From: Thermopolyspora sp044507605
Lineage (GTDB): Bacteria; Actinomycetota; Actinomycetes; Streptosporangiales; Streptosporangiaceae
Direction: 5' to 3'
NCBI GenBank assembly: GCA_044507605.1
Contig: JBIQJI010000001.1
Location: forward strand, 1-64,000
DNA: 64,000 bases
Every line of letters begins with the position of its first letter. Within the stretch, counting starts at the first letter, position 1. Positions 26,761 to 34,881 of the stretch are shown here, in pieces. A program made the translations under genes and the position numbers. The notes below the pieces were generated by a model. It saw only the letters and a program-made list of their open reading frames with translations, ran no database searches and was not told the DNA's origin.

Positions 26761-27426
26761 TCACACGTCGGTGATGCGCAAGCCTGCGTGAGCCTTGTAG
26801 CGGCGGTTGATGGAGATGAGGTTGGCGGTCAGCGCCTCGATCTGGCCGGCGTTGCGGAGCCGGCCCGCGTAGATGCCGCGGGCCCCGGCGATGCGGCCGG
26901 CCAGGCCGCGCACGATGTCGGTCGCCGCACGGTCATCGCCGAGCACCATGATGTCGAGGTCGATCTCGGTGACCTGCGGGTCGAGCAGCAGCACGGCCGA
27001 CACGTGGTGGAAGGCCGCCACGACCCGGCTGTCGGGGAGCACCGTCTGCGCCTGCTGCGCGGCGCTGCCCTCCTCGACGGCCAGCGCGTAGGCGCCCTTG
27101 CCGTCGAACCCCAGCGGGTTGACGCAGTCGACCACGATCTTGCCCGCGAGCGGGTCGCGCAGCGACTCCAAGAGCGCCTTGTGACCGTCCCACGGCACGG
27201 CGACGATCACGACGTCGGCCTCGGCCGCGACGACGGCGTTCTCGTCGCCGCGCACCGGCACGTCGAGGCCGCCGGCCACCTCTCGTGCCCGATCGGCGCT
27301 ACGCGAGCCGATCAGCACGGTGTGCCCGGCCAGCGCGAACCTCCTGGCCAGCCCTTTGCCCTGGTCGCCCGTCCCGCCCAGGATCCCGATGGACAGACCG
27401 CTCACGTCCGGCACGTCACTGCTCAT
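26761..27426 (-). CDS. npdG: F420H2:NADP+ oxidoreductase
   Basis: A 221-residue Rossmann protein that exchanges hydride between coenzyme F420 and NADP. It has the N-terminal nucleotide motif IGILGGTGDQGKGLARRFA, followed by IGSRSADRA, which binds the NADPH ribose phosphate, and the conserved DCVNPLGFDGKG and AFHHVSA segments. The ATG follows AGGA. It implies F420 use in this organism, consistent with the luciferase-like oxidoreductase at 53.0 kb. It is first in a minus-strand series; the next gene starts 101 bp later. Confidence 0.88.
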   Translation of the reverse strand: MSSDVPDVSGLSIGILGGTGDQGKGLARRFALAGHTVLIGSRSADRAREVAGGLDVPVRGDENAVVAAEADVVIVAVPWDGHKALLESLRDPLAGKIVVDCVNPLGFDGKGAYALAVEEGSAAQQAQTVLPDSRVVAAFHHVSAVLLLDPQVTEIDLDIMVLGDDRAATDIVRGLAGRIAGARGIYAGRLRNAGQIEALTANLISINRRYKAHAGLRITDV

Positions 27427-27715
27427 GAGGATGATCCTGCCAGGTCCGCGCCCGATCGATGGCGGCGGGGTGTCCCAAACGGGGGGCGTTCCGCTCCGCC
27501 GCCGAACGGCGCGGCGCCCCGCCCTGCGAGCCGGCCACCGCCGCCCAGACGTGGTGATCCGCCGGCCCGGCGTGCGGACCCTGCCTCGGCCCGGTCACCA
27601 CGCCGCCCCCGCTGTCCCCCGGCAGGTACGCCGCCTGATGGCCCGGGAGGCGCCGCCGCGCGTCGTCGAGGTGGTGCGCGCTCCCGGCGGTCTGAGAGGG
27701 CACTGACGGCGGCCT

Positions 27716-27866
27716 GGTCGCCCTGGCGGGGATGGCCGCAGATCGGCCGGCAGGGTGACGTGGGCGGACGGCCGGTCGCCCTGGCGCGGGGGTGGCCGGC
27801 TCCCCGGGCGGCCCGGGCGGGCGCACCGGGTCGCCCTGGCCCACACACGCGCCGGATGGCCCTGGC
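27716..27866. repeat. Dispersed GGTCGCCCTGGC copies in a long gap
   Basis: GGTCGCCCTGGC occurs at 27716, 27774 and 27829, and a variant (GATGGCCCTGGCGCGG) near 27855. They lie in the 579-bp stretch between npdG and the next gene. Open frames in this stretch on both strands are Arg/Pro/Gly-rich and look like shadows; I see no gene there. Confidence 0.5.
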
Positions 27867-28005
27867 GCGGAACGGTGCGGGCCGCTCCGTTTCCCAACGG
27901 CCCGGAGTCAACTTCGGTTACGCTCTGCTGGCAAGGCAGAACCTGGCGGGCGGCACACGGAGCCTGACAGGCAGAGATCTCGTCTACCACTCAGCGGAGC
28001 GAGAC

Positions 28006-28584
28006 ATGGACGCAGCGTCGGTCGCCTTTCTCCGTGACATCCTGCCCTCCGGATGGCTGGAACGCACCCGTCGCCTGGGACGGGCGCTGCGGTCGACCCG
28101 GTCGCCCGGCGGCCTGCTGGTCGTCGGCACGCCCGGCGACGACCCGTGGCACCTGACGGCCCACCTCGACATGGAGGCGCGGCTGTCCGGCCTCCCCCAG
28201 CTGACCCCGACGCTGGTGCGCTGGTCGCCACCGCCCGGCGCCCCCAGGCACCTGTCCATGGGGCTGGAGCGCGTCGAGGCCGCCCGCCGGGGCGAGACGC
28301 TGTTCGTCGTGGCCGGGCAGCCCGCACCCGACGCCCTGCTCGAACGGCTCCACGACGCCCGCCGTACGGGGGCGACGGTGCTCGCCATCGACGACGGCGC
28401 CGGCGACGACCTTTCGGACCTCGCGCACGAGGAGCTCGTGGTGCCTTCGACGGCGCCGATCAGCATCGACGCCGCCCAGCACCTGGTGAGCGCCGCCGCC
28501 GGGGAACGGCCGCCTCGCACGGGGCTGCGCGAACGCCTGGCCCGGCTCGCCGACCGTGTGAGCGGCCCCCGGATCCCCGACTGA
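28006..28584 (+). CDS. Hypothetical protein, 192 residues
   Basis: I do not recognise the family. The protein is soluble, with no signal or membrane segment. It opens with MDAASVAFLRDILPSGW, has an alternating strand-helix pattern (LLVVGTPGDDPWHLTAHLD, ETLFVVAGQPAPDALLERL, GATVLAIDDGAGDDL) suggestive of an alpha/beta fold, and ends with an amphipathic helix rich in Arg and Leu. The ATG follows GGAG. The regular codon bias supports a real gene. It is followed on the opposite strand by a small gene, so it is probably a single transcript. Confidence 0.6.
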   Translation: MDAASVAFLRDILPSGWLERTRRLGRALRSTRSPGGLLVVGTPGDDPWHLTAHLDMEARLSGLPQLTPTLVRWSPPPGAPRHLSMGLERVEAARRGETLFVVAGQPAPDALLERLHDARRTGATVLAIDDGAGDDLSDLAHEELVVPSTAPISIDAAQHLVSAAAGERPPRTGLRERLARLADRVSGPRIPD

Positions 28585-28603
28585 CCGTCATCCCCCAGAC
28601 CGA

Positions 28604-28801
28604 TCAGTCTTCGTCCCATTCGCGGTCGGCCTCGCGCCAGGCCTTGTTGCGTTCTTCGGCCGTCTGGAGGGCGTGGGCGGCGGCGTCACGGGTGGGGTAG
28701 GGGCCCATGCGGTCCTTGTTGGGGCAGCCCTGGTCGGGTTCGACCCTCATGTGCTTCAGGCAGAACCACCAGTGCTCGGTTTCTTCCGTTTCTTCCGTCA
28801 T
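28604..28801 (-). CDS. Small conserved WFCLKH protein
   Basis: A 65-residue acidic protein. After a TEETEETE leader it has HWWFCLKHMRVEPDQGCPNKD, in which Cys-x2-His and a later Cys could form a small metal site, then GPYPTRDAAAHALQTAEERN, which resembles the end of a SPOR-like repeat. Similar small proteins occur widely in actinomycetes, often annotated as hypothetical or SPOR-domain. The ATG has AGGA upstream. It is divergent from map by 55 bp. Confidence 0.7.
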   Translation of the reverse strand: MTEETEETEHWWFCLKHMRVEPDQGCPNKDRMGPYPTRDAAAHALQTAEERNKAWREADREWDED

Positions 28802-28843
28802 ACCGGTGATCCTGCCCGAATCCCGGCCGGTCGAAGTCACAAC

Positions 28844-28849
28844 TAGAAT
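28844..28849 (+). promoter_or_regulatory. Likely -10 element of map
   Basis: TAGAAT sits 7 bases before the map ATG, so transcription could begin at or next to the start codon. No Shine-Dalgarno sequence is seen, consistent with a leaderless mRNA. The -35 region is weak. Confidence 0.4.
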
Positions 28850-28856
28850 TGCGGCC

Positions 28857-29705
28857 ATGACCACACTGCTCCGGCCCGGGCGGCTCTCGCCCACACGCAA
28901 GGTTCCCGCGCACATCAAGCGTCCGGAGTACGTCGGCAAGAAGGAGCCGAGGCGCGGCGACTCCGATGTCCAGACGGCCGAGACGATCGAGCTGATGCGG
29001 GTCGCCGGGCGGGTGGCCGCGCAGGCGCTGGAGGAGGTCGGCCGGCACGTGCGGCCGGGCATCACCACCGACGAGCTCGACCGCATCGGCCACGAGTTCC
29101 TGTGCGACCACGGCGCCTACCCATCGACCCTCGGCTACCGCGGCTACCCCAAGTCGCTGTGCACGTCGGTGAACGAGGTGATCTGCCACGGCATCCCCGA
29201 CGACACGGTGCTGCGCGAGGGCGACATCGTGAACGTCGACATCACCGCCTACATCGGCGGGGTGCACGGCGACACCGACGCGACGTTCCTGGTGGGCGAG
29301 GTCGACGAGGAGTCGCGGCTGCTGGTCGAGCGCACCCGCGAGGCGATGATGCGGGCGATCAGGGCGGTGGCGCCGGGCCGGCGGCTGAACGTCGTGGGCC
29401 GGGTCATCGAGGCGTACGCCAAGCGGTTCGGCTACGGCGTGGTGCGCGACTTCACCGGCCACGGCATCGCGCACACGTTCCATTCGGGGCTTATCGTGCC
29501 GCACTACGACGATCCGTCGCTGGAGGTGTCGATGGTGCCCGGCATGACGTTCACCATCGAGCCGATGCTCACGCTCGGCACGATCGACTACGAGATCTGG
29601 CCCGACGGCTGGACCGCCGTGACCAAGGACCGCAAGCGCACCGCCCAGTTCGAGCACACGATCCTCGTCACCGAGACCGGCCACGAGATCCTCACCCTGC
29701 CCTGA
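28857..29705 (+). CDS. map: Methionine aminopeptidase, type I
   Basis: A 282-residue enzyme that removes the initiator methionine from new proteins. It has the N-terminal extension found in actinobacterial MapB (RLSPTRKVPAHIKRPEYVGK), whose PxxP-type segment is thought to help ribosome docking. The five metal ligands are visible: aspartates in VNVDITAYIGGVHGDTDAT, histidine in GHGIAHTFHS, and glutamates in TIEPML and FEHTIL. The start ATG lacks a Shine-Dalgarno sequence but follows a -10-like element at leaderless distance. Confidence 0.95.
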   Translation: MTTLLRPGRLSPTRKVPAHIKRPEYVGKKEPRRGDSDVQTAETIELMRVAGRVAAQALEEVGRHVRPGITTDELDRIGHEFLCDHGAYPSTLGYRGYPKSLCTSVNEVICHGIPDDTVLREGDIVNVDITAYIGGVHGDTDATFLVGEVDEESRLLVERTREAMMRAIRAVAPGRRLNVVGRVIEAYAKRFGYGVVRDFTGHGIAHTFHSGLIVPHYDDPSLEVSMVPGMTFTIEPMLTLGTIDYEIWPDGWTAVTKDRKRTAQFEHTILVTETGHEILTLP

Positions 29706-29725
29706 TCGCGGTGCGGCCCGATAGG

Positions 29726-29745
29726 GACAGGGTGATCTCCCTGTC
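29726..29745 (+). terminator. Hairpin after map
   Basis: GACAGGG (29726-29732) and CCCTGTC (29739-29745) form a perfect stem with a 6-base loop, and an outer GCCCGA/TCGGGC pairing extends it. It lies 21 bp past the map stop, between convergent genes. Confidence 0.5.
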
Positions 29746-29815
29746 GGGCTCATGATCCGGTCGAGCGCCGGCGTCGACCTGCACGAGCCGGACGGAACGA
29801 GCTGACCCGGGCCGG

Positions 29816-30274
29816 TCAGCCGGCCCGGGTCAGCGCCTCCACCGGCACGGCTCCGCTGACGGTGGTGCCCTCGCCGGGCACGCCGTTGACGGTGAGGGTG
29901 CCGCCCAGGTCGGCGAACGTCTTTCGCATGGCCGTCAGGCCGCGGCCGGTCTGTCCGGGTGGGAAGCCGCCTCCGTCGTCGCTGACGGTGAGCCGCAGGC
30001 CGCGCCGGCCTACGGTGAGGGCGATGGAGACGGTGCGGGCGTGGCTGTGCCGCTCGACGTTGGCGAGCGCCTCGCGGATGACCTCGAAGACGGCCCGGCC
30101 GACCCTCTGGGAGAGGCTCGGCCGCACGTCGCGACCGGGCAGTGCCCACACTTCGACGGCGATGCCGGTGCGACCGGACCAGTCGTCGAAGTAGTCCTCG
30201 AGTACCTGCGCGAGGCTGCGGTCCCCGCGCATGCGAAGCTCTTCGTACAAGCGCCTGCCTGCCTCCCAGGGCAT
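29816..30274 (-). CDS. Histidine-kinase-like ATPase without a phosphoacceptor domain
   Basis: A 152-residue protein that is mostly a GHKL ATPase domain of the NarL-type sensor kinase group. The N box is REALANVERHSHA, the G1 box is SDDGGGFPPG, and the G2 region is GRGLTAMRKTFADLGGTL. The roughly 45 residues before it are a short helical start and contain no clear HisKA_3 phosphoacceptor histidine or sensor domain. No response regulator gene is adjacent. It could be the remnant of a sensor kinase or a free-standing ATPase partner. The ATG has only a weak ribosome-binding site. Confidence 0.7.
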   Translation of the reverse strand: MPWEAGRRLYEELRMRGDRSLAQVLEDYFDDWSGRTGIAVEVWALPGRDVRPSLSQRVGRAVFEVIREALANVERHSHARTVSIALTVGRRGLRLTVSDDGGGFPPGQTGRGLTAMRKTFADLGGTLTVNGVPGEGTTVSGAVPVEALTRAG

Positions 30275-30290
30275 GGTCCCCGTACTGTGA

Positions 30291-30308
30291 GGCTACCCGG
30301 AGGTAGCC
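30291..30308. promoter_or_regulatory. Perfect 7-bp inverted repeat upstream of the ATPase gene
   Basis: GGCTACC (30291-30297) and GGTAGCC (30302-30308) are exact complements with a 4-base spacer, 16 bp upstream of the ATPase start. It may be an operator or a hairpin in the mRNA leader. Confidence 0.4.
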
Positions 30309-30382
30309 ATGGGGACTCCGGACGGATAGCGGTCCCTCACTTCCTTGGTAGCGCGCCCGGGGGGAGTTCGTGACTGTTTGTA

Positions 30383-32395
30383 CTATTCTGCCCGATCCAG
30401 CCTGTTCAGTTTGGCGAGATAGTCGTTGTACGCGTCGAGCTCGGCGCTGCCCGTGCCTCCGGTGCGGGCGGCGACGGCGTCCGCGCGCCGGTCGTCGCGG
30501 CGGGCCTTGCGCTGGTCGTCGCGGAACCACTGCAGTGCCAGCGCGATGAGCACGATGATCGTGGGCACCTCGCTGAAGGCCCACGCGATGGAGCCGCCGG
30601 TGTTCTGGTCCGACAGCGCCGACGCGCCCCAGGTGCGGCCGAGCTGGTCGTACCAGCTCGACGCGATCACCTCGTTCATGCTCATGATCGCGATGCCGAA
30701 GAAGGCGTGGAACGGCATCGTCACGAACAGCACCAGCAGCCGCCAGATGTGCGGCAGCGGGGCCGGCGACGGGTCCACCCCGATGACCACCCAGAAGAAC
30801 AGCGCGCCGCTGAGCAGGAAGTGCACCATCATGATGATGTGCCCGAGGTGCTCCTCCATCGCCGAGGCGAACAGCGAGGTGAAGTACAGCCCGAACGTCG
30901 ACACGACGAAGATGGCGGTGGCGACGGCAGGATGGGCGAGCACCCGCAGCACCCTGCTGTGCAGGATCACCGTGAGCCACTCGCGCGGCCCGCGGTCGCC
31001 GCGTCGCTTGGCCGGTTTGAGCGCGCGCAGCGCGAGGGTGACCGGCGCCGCCAGCACCAGGAAGATCGGCACCAGCATCGACAGGATCATGTGCTGGGTC
31101 ATGTGCACGCTGAACAGCACCGGGCCGTAGCGCGCCACGCCGCTCTGGGTGGTGAGCACCAGGATGAGCAGGCCGATGCCCCAGCAGACGGTGCGGCTCC
31201 ACGGCCAGCGGTCGCCGCGCCGCAGCAGCCGCGCCACGCCCGCACCGTACAGGCCGCCGAGCACGACCACCACGACCGCGAAGAACAGGTCGAACCACCA
31301 CATCGTCGCCAGGTTGGCGAGCGACACCGGCGGCGGCATCACGTAGCCGAGCAGATCGAACGCCCGGTCGGCCGGCACCTCCACGGCGGGCGGCGCGGTG
31401 CGCGACAGCGCCACGCCGACCCCCAGGGTGCCCGCCATGAGCAGCGTCTCGCCCCCGACGAGGCTCACGAACGCGGCCGGCCGCCCGGAGGCGAGCCGGG
31501 GCAGGGTGCGGCGCCGATGCCACCAGCCCATCGCTCCGAGCCCGCAGAACGCCGCCACCTTGATCAGGATGAGCAGGCCGTACGACGACGTGACGAGGTC
31601 GGTCACCGATGACAGGCGGGCGAGGGCGCTGAACACGCCCGACAGGCCGACCCCGGCGAAGCACCACAGCGCCATGGTGGAGAACCGGTCGGCCATGACC
31701 GGCAGCTTGTCGCCGCCGCGCAGCGCGTGCGCGCACATCACGACGAGGCCGCCCACCCACAGCGCGAGCAGCACCAGGTGGAAGGCGACCGAGGTGATGG
31801 CGAGCCCGTGGTTGGGCGAGGAGGAGGCGTGGCCGGTCAGCGGCGGCGGCAGCAGCGTGACCAGCGCCAGCACCAGCAGCCCGCCCGCCGCGCCCACGCT
31901 GATGGCGCCGCGTGCGAACAGCGCGATGGCCATGGCGAACAGCACGACCAGCACGAGCGCCACGCCCTGCGTCGACTGGCCGGCGAAGCTGCTGATCTCG
32001 TTGCCGCCGAGCAGGCCCGACACCGGCGTGCCGAGCGTGTCGGACACGGAGAAGACCAGGGTGGACGCGGCGGCGACGGCCCACACGAGCGCCGACCACG
32101 ACGCCGCCCTGACGTAGCGGAGCGTCGCCTTGCCGAGCATGCCCTTCTCGCTGGGCAGCAGCGCGGCGCCCGCGAGCAGCAGCCCGACGGTCAGCACGCC
32201 CATGGCGTCCATCGCGAGCTTCGACAGCGGCAGCATCCAGCGGGTCAGCATGCCCTCGTCGGGCAGGCCCGGGATGATGCGAGGAGTGGCCGCGCCACTG
32301 GCGACCATGGCGATGATCAGTGCACCGACGGCGACGCAGACGGCGGCCACGATCATGCGGGTCACCCGGCGGGTGCGGACGTCGGGGCCGCTCAT
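30383..32395 (-). CDS. CopD-CtaG fusion membrane protein
   Basis: A 670-residue polytopic membrane protein with many hydrophobic segments. The first half contains a CopD-type copper-transport domain (roughly residues 185-320, with VAFHLVLLALWVGGL). The second half is a caa3-type cytochrome oxidase assembly CtaG-like domain (roughly 380-640), rich in paired His such as FSVHMTQHMIL, EEHLGHIIMMVHFLLSG and MPFHAFFGIAI, probable copper ligands. This fusion is common in actinobacteria and is thought to deliver copper to the oxidase. Its ATG overlaps the stop of the upstream His-rich gene (ATGA), so the two are translated together. Confidence 0.9.
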   Translation of the reverse strand: MSGPDVRTRRVTRMIVAAVCVAVGALIIAMVASGAATPRIIPGLPDEGMLTRWMLPLSKLAMDAMGVLTVGLLLAGAALLPSEKGMLGKATLRYVRAASWSALVWAVAAASTLVFSVSDTLGTPVSGLLGGNEISSFAGQSTQGVALVLVVLFAMAIALFARGAISVGAAGGLLVLALVTLLPPPLTGHASSSPNHGLAITSVAFHLVLLALWVGGLVVMCAHALRGGDKLPVMADRFSTMALWCFAGVGLSGVFSALARLSSVTDLVTSSYGLLILIKVAAFCGLGAMGWWHRRRTLPRLASGRPAAFVSLVGGETLLMAGTLGVGVALSRTAPPAVEVPADRAFDLLGYVMPPPVSLANLATMWWFDLFFAVVVVVLGGLYGAGVARLLRRGDRWPWSRTVCWGIGLLILVLTTQSGVARYGPVLFSVHMTQHMILSMLVPIFLVLAAPVTLALRALKPAKRRGDRGPREWLTVILHSRVLRVLAHPAVATAIFVVSTFGLYFTSLFASAMEEHLGHIIMMVHFLLSGALFFWVVIGVDPSPAPLPHIWRLLVLFVTMPFHAFFGIAIMSMNEVIASSWYDQLGRTWGASALSDQNTGGSIAWAFSEVPTIIVLIALALQWFRDDQRKARRDDRRADAVAARTGGTGSAELDAYNDYLAKLNRLDRAE

Positions 32396-32928
32396 GGCCG
32401 CTTCCCGGAGTCGCGCGGCGCCGCATCGGCGCTCCGGCCCTCCGGCCGGTCGTCACGGGACGGCGGGCCACCGCGGAAGTTCCTCGGCCGCCGCAGGCTG
32501 ATCAGGAGGCCGATGCCCACTCCGGCCACCCCGAACACGATGCCGTACAGCCATGGCGGCACCTCGCCCGAGGGACCGGACTCGGCGCGGTCGATGGTCT
32601 CGGCGCCCACCGTCGTGGCCGTGCCCGAGACGCCGTGACCGTGCGCGTGGCCGTGGGAACGGCCGTGCCCGGTGGCGGATTCGGGCACCGACCCGGGGCC
32701 CGGCGTGGGCGGCGGCGTCACCGAGAGGCGGATCAGCCGCGCGGGCCTCTCGGCCGCGTCATCGGCGGCGTGCTGGGGGGTCCGGTGGCCGTCGAGGCCG
32801 GCCGGCGGCGCGAGCGCGAGCGCGGCCGGTCTCGTGCCGAGATCGGAGCCGGGCAGCCCGGGCCCGGAGAGCACGAACGCCAGCGCGGCGGGAAAGGCCG
32901 CGACGGCCGCGAGCGAGGAAATCTTCAT
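32392..32928 (-). CDS. Secreted His-rich membrane-anchored protein
   Basis: A 178-residue protein with an N-terminal signal-like hydrophobic stretch (MKISSLAAVAAFPAALAFVL), a Pro/Ala-rich extracytoplasmic region, a His/Gly cluster GHGRSHGHAHGHG (about residues 87-99), one membrane helix (PWLYGIVFGVAGVGIGLLI) and a basic, charged tail. It has no recognisable CopC or YcnI domain. The His cluster and the translational overlap with the CopD-CtaG gene suggest copper binding for delivery to that protein. This is inference; the family is not one I can name. No ribosome-binding site is evident, so the start is uncertain. Confidence 0.65.
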   Translation of the reverse strand: MKISSLAAVAAFPAALAFVLSGPGLPGSDLGTRPAALALAPPAGLDGHRTPQHAADDAAERPARLIRLSVTPPPTPGPGSVPESATGHGRSHGHAHGHGVSGTATTVGAETIDRAESGPSGEVPPWLYGIVFGVAGVGIGLLISLRRPRNFRGGPPSRDDRPEGRSADAAPRDSGKRP

Positions 32929-33189
32929 GGCGAGACCAGGCTACCGATGCGGCGGGGCGGTCCCGCCTTCGACAGGAGGAGTCACCTGCCTTCCCCCCGC
33001 CCGGGTACGGCCGGGCCTGCTCCCGGCCACGTCGGCGCCCGGCGACGGCGCGTGGCGGTGGAATCCGGTGCCGCGTCCGGGTGCGGAAAGCCCCGCCTCG
33101 CGACCCGGCGCCGGAGCACGGCGTCGGAGCACGGCGTCGGGGCCCGGCTCCGGGGCCCGGCGGCAGCGCCGGCCCCGGAGTCCCATGGG

Positions 33190-34485
33190 TCAGAGCCCGG
33201 CGCCGGCCAGGGCCCGATGGTAGGCCGTGGCGCTCGCCTCCTCGTCCTCGAGCCGCTCCAGGGCGGCGGCCGTGGTCATCCAGCCCTGCGTGGTGCGGCG
33301 GGACCGCGGCGCCTGGTCCAGCCACTCGGCGGCGAGGGCGATCTCGGCCGCCGCCTCGGCCTCGCGGCCGAGCATGAGGTACGCCTGGCCGAGCACCTGA
33401 TGGGCCTCCGACCGCAGCCCTCTGGTCATCTCGTCGAGCATGCCGTGGGCGGCCAGGGCGTGGTCGACGGCCTTGGTGGCGTTGCCGAGGGCCATCTCGG
33501 CGCGGGCCAGGTGGATGGCGACGATGGCCCGCTCGACCACCCCGGCGGCGGACTCGCCGAGCTCGCGGTCGGCGCGCACCAGCAGGTCGCGGCAGTTCTC
33601 GGCCTCCTCGGGGCGGATGCGCAGCAGCATGATGGCGTACTGGCTGCGGATCCTGGCCAGGTTGCGGGGGTCGCCGTTCTCGGAGTGCACGGCGAGCGCC
33701 CGCTCGGCCAGCGCCAGGGCCTCCTCGCCGCGACCCATCTGCTCGGCCACCAGCGCGGCGTTCCAGCAGGCGGCCACGGTCGAGCGCGGGGTGTCGAGCG
33801 CGTCGGCCGCGGCGAGCAGCTCGCCGGCGAACTGGTGGGCGCGCAGCAGGTCGCCCCGCCACAGGTACGCGGCGAGCAGGGTGGCGCCGAGCTCGACCAG
33901 GTCGTCGTTCCAGGCCGGCCGCCCGGCCCGGCCGATGGTCTCCTCGCCGATGCGCACGGCCTCGACGAGGTGGCCGCGCTCGCGGTAGCAGCGGCACAGG
34001 GCGATGGCGATGGCCACCCGGCGCTCCGGGCTGAGGTCCTGCCCGGTCTCGCGGAGCCGGACGAGGATCTCGATGGCGCCGTCGAGGTCGCCGCACGCCT
34101 CTACGGCCAGGGCGTAGCCGTATTCGGCGTCCTGCCGCAGGGCGGTGAGGCCCGCGATGCTGCCGTCGGCGAGCAGCTGGGCGTAACGGCGGCGGGCCTC
34201 GGCGGCCTCACCGTTGTTGAGCGCCATGCGCGCGAATCTGATGCCGAGCTCCAGCTCCTCCATCTGCTCGGCGGTGACGCCGTTGATGAGATAGGTGAGC
34301 GAACATTCGAGCTTGGCCGCGAGCAGCTCCAGGACCGCAGGGGTGGGCGTCCGTTTCCCACTCTCGATTAGGGAAACGTAGCTATCTGATAATTCCGGAT
34401 GCGCGAGCTGAGCCTGGGAAAGCCCGCGCTGACGGCGAATTCCCTTTATTCGCTGGCCGACAAGATCTTGACTATTCACTGACAC
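33190..34485 (-). CDS. XRE-TPR regulator (putative peptide receptor)
   Basis: A 431-residue regulator. Residues 8-65 form an XRE helix-turn-helix (GQRIKGIRRQRGLSQAQLA, then SDSYVSLIESGKRTPTPAVL). The rest is about nine degenerate tetratricopeptide-like helical pairs, the organisation used by peptide-binding regulators of the RRNPP type (Rgg, PlcR, NprR). The GTG start follows GAGGGG. It is divergent from a 47-residue secreted peptide 54 bp away, whose likely -35 element overlaps this gene's start codon. I infer that the TPR domain binds a processed form of the peptide. XRE-TPR proteins with other ligands are also known. Confidence 0.85.
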   Translation of the reverse strand: MSVNSQDLVGQRIKGIRRQRGLSQAQLAHPELSDSYVSLIESGKRTPTPAVLELLAAKLECSLTYLINGVTAEQMEELELGIRFARMALNNGEAAEARRRYAQLLADGSIAGLTALRQDAEYGYALAVEACGDLDGAIEILVRLRETGQDLSPERRVAIAIALCRCYRERGHLVEAVRIGEETIGRAGRPAWNDDLVELGATLLAAYLWRGDLLRAHQFAGELLAAADALDTPRSTVAACWNAALVAEQMGRGEEALALAERALAVHSENGDPRNLARIRSQYAIMLLRIRPEEAENCRDLLVRADRELGESAAGVVERAIVAIHLARAEMALGNATKAVDHALAAHGMLDEMTRGLRSEAHQVLGQAYLMLGREAEAAAEIALAAEWLDQAPRSRRTTQGWMTTAAALERLEDEEASATAYHRALAGAGL

Positions 34486-34507
34486 CCCTAAGCCCCTCTA
34501 GTATGTT
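34479..34507 (+). promoter_or_regulatory. Likely promoter of the Cys-Cys peptide gene
   Basis: CTGACA (34479-34484) and TATGTT (34502-34507) are separated by exactly 17 bp, giving a good sigma-70-type match. The -35 box overlaps the GTG start codon (34483-34485) of the divergent regulator. Transcription would start near 34514, giving a short leader with a perfect AGGAGG. Confidence 0.55.
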
Positions 34508-34539
34508 GTCCGCCATCTACAAACGATCAGGAGGCACCT

Positions 34540-34683
34540 ATGCGCCGACGACTGGCGATGTCCGCCCTTGCCATCCTCTTCACGACGGCCGTGGCCGTCG
34601 GGGCCAATGCTACGGCTGCGGACGCCGCGACGTCTGCTCCCTCTACGTATTACGCGGCGATGTGGGACATCCCCTGCTGCTGA
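34540..34683 (+). CDS. 47-residue secreted peptide ending in Cys-Cys
   Basis: A small gene with a near-ideal ribosome-binding site (AGGAGG, 34529-34534, five bases from the ATG). The product has a signal peptide: basic MRRRLAM, a hydrophobic core (SALAILFTTAVAVGA) and possible signal-peptidase sites at ANA or ADA. Cleavage after ADA would leave ATSAPSTYYAAMWDIPCC, an aromatic-rich mature peptide with two adjacent terminal cysteines and no internal ones. I do not recognise the family. The position next to an XRE-TPR regulator suggests a signalling peptide rather than a structural or toxic one. A ribosomally made modified peptide is another option, but no modifying enzyme is adjacent. Confidence 0.75.
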   Translation: MRRRLAMSALAILFTTAVAVGANATAADAATSAPSTYYAAMWDIPCC

Positions 34684-34789
34684 TCGCTCCAGGCCGGTCG
34701 GCGGCGGCCATGATCTCCGCCGAGTGGGTGACACCGCTCCGCCGACGCCGGTCTGCCTGAGGGGCCGGGGCCGGGGAGCGCGAGACGGA

Positions 34790-34813
34790 TGAGGGGCCCG
34801 GGTGGGCCCCTCA
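34790..34813. terminator. Perfect 10-bp hairpin after the peptide gene
   Basis: TGAGGGGCCC (34790-34799) and GGGCCCCTCA (34804-34813) form a perfect stem with a 4-base loop. It lies between the peptide gene and the convergent gene ending at 34882 and could terminate both. Confidence 0.65.
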
Positions 34814-34881
34814 GCCGTTCTGCCGCCATGGCGCGCCCGGGGTGAAAATTTCAGCGCCGGCGACCGCCTCTCCGCCACCGC

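Noticed and set aside
27427..28005. Several open frames on both strands
   Set aside because: They are Arg/Pro/Gly-rich, mutually overlapping and lack ribosome-binding sites; repeated GGTCGCCCTGGC explains part of the sequence.
28686..32471. A 1261-residue minus-strand frame
   Set aside because: It crosses map antisense and CopD-CtaG in another frame; its Arg/Pro/Ala composition is typical of a high-GC shadow.
33104..33155. Short repeated CGGCGTCGGAGCA-like units as a possible CRISPR or site array
   Set aside because: Only about three degenerate 15-bp units without spacers; looks like simple GC-rich slippage.
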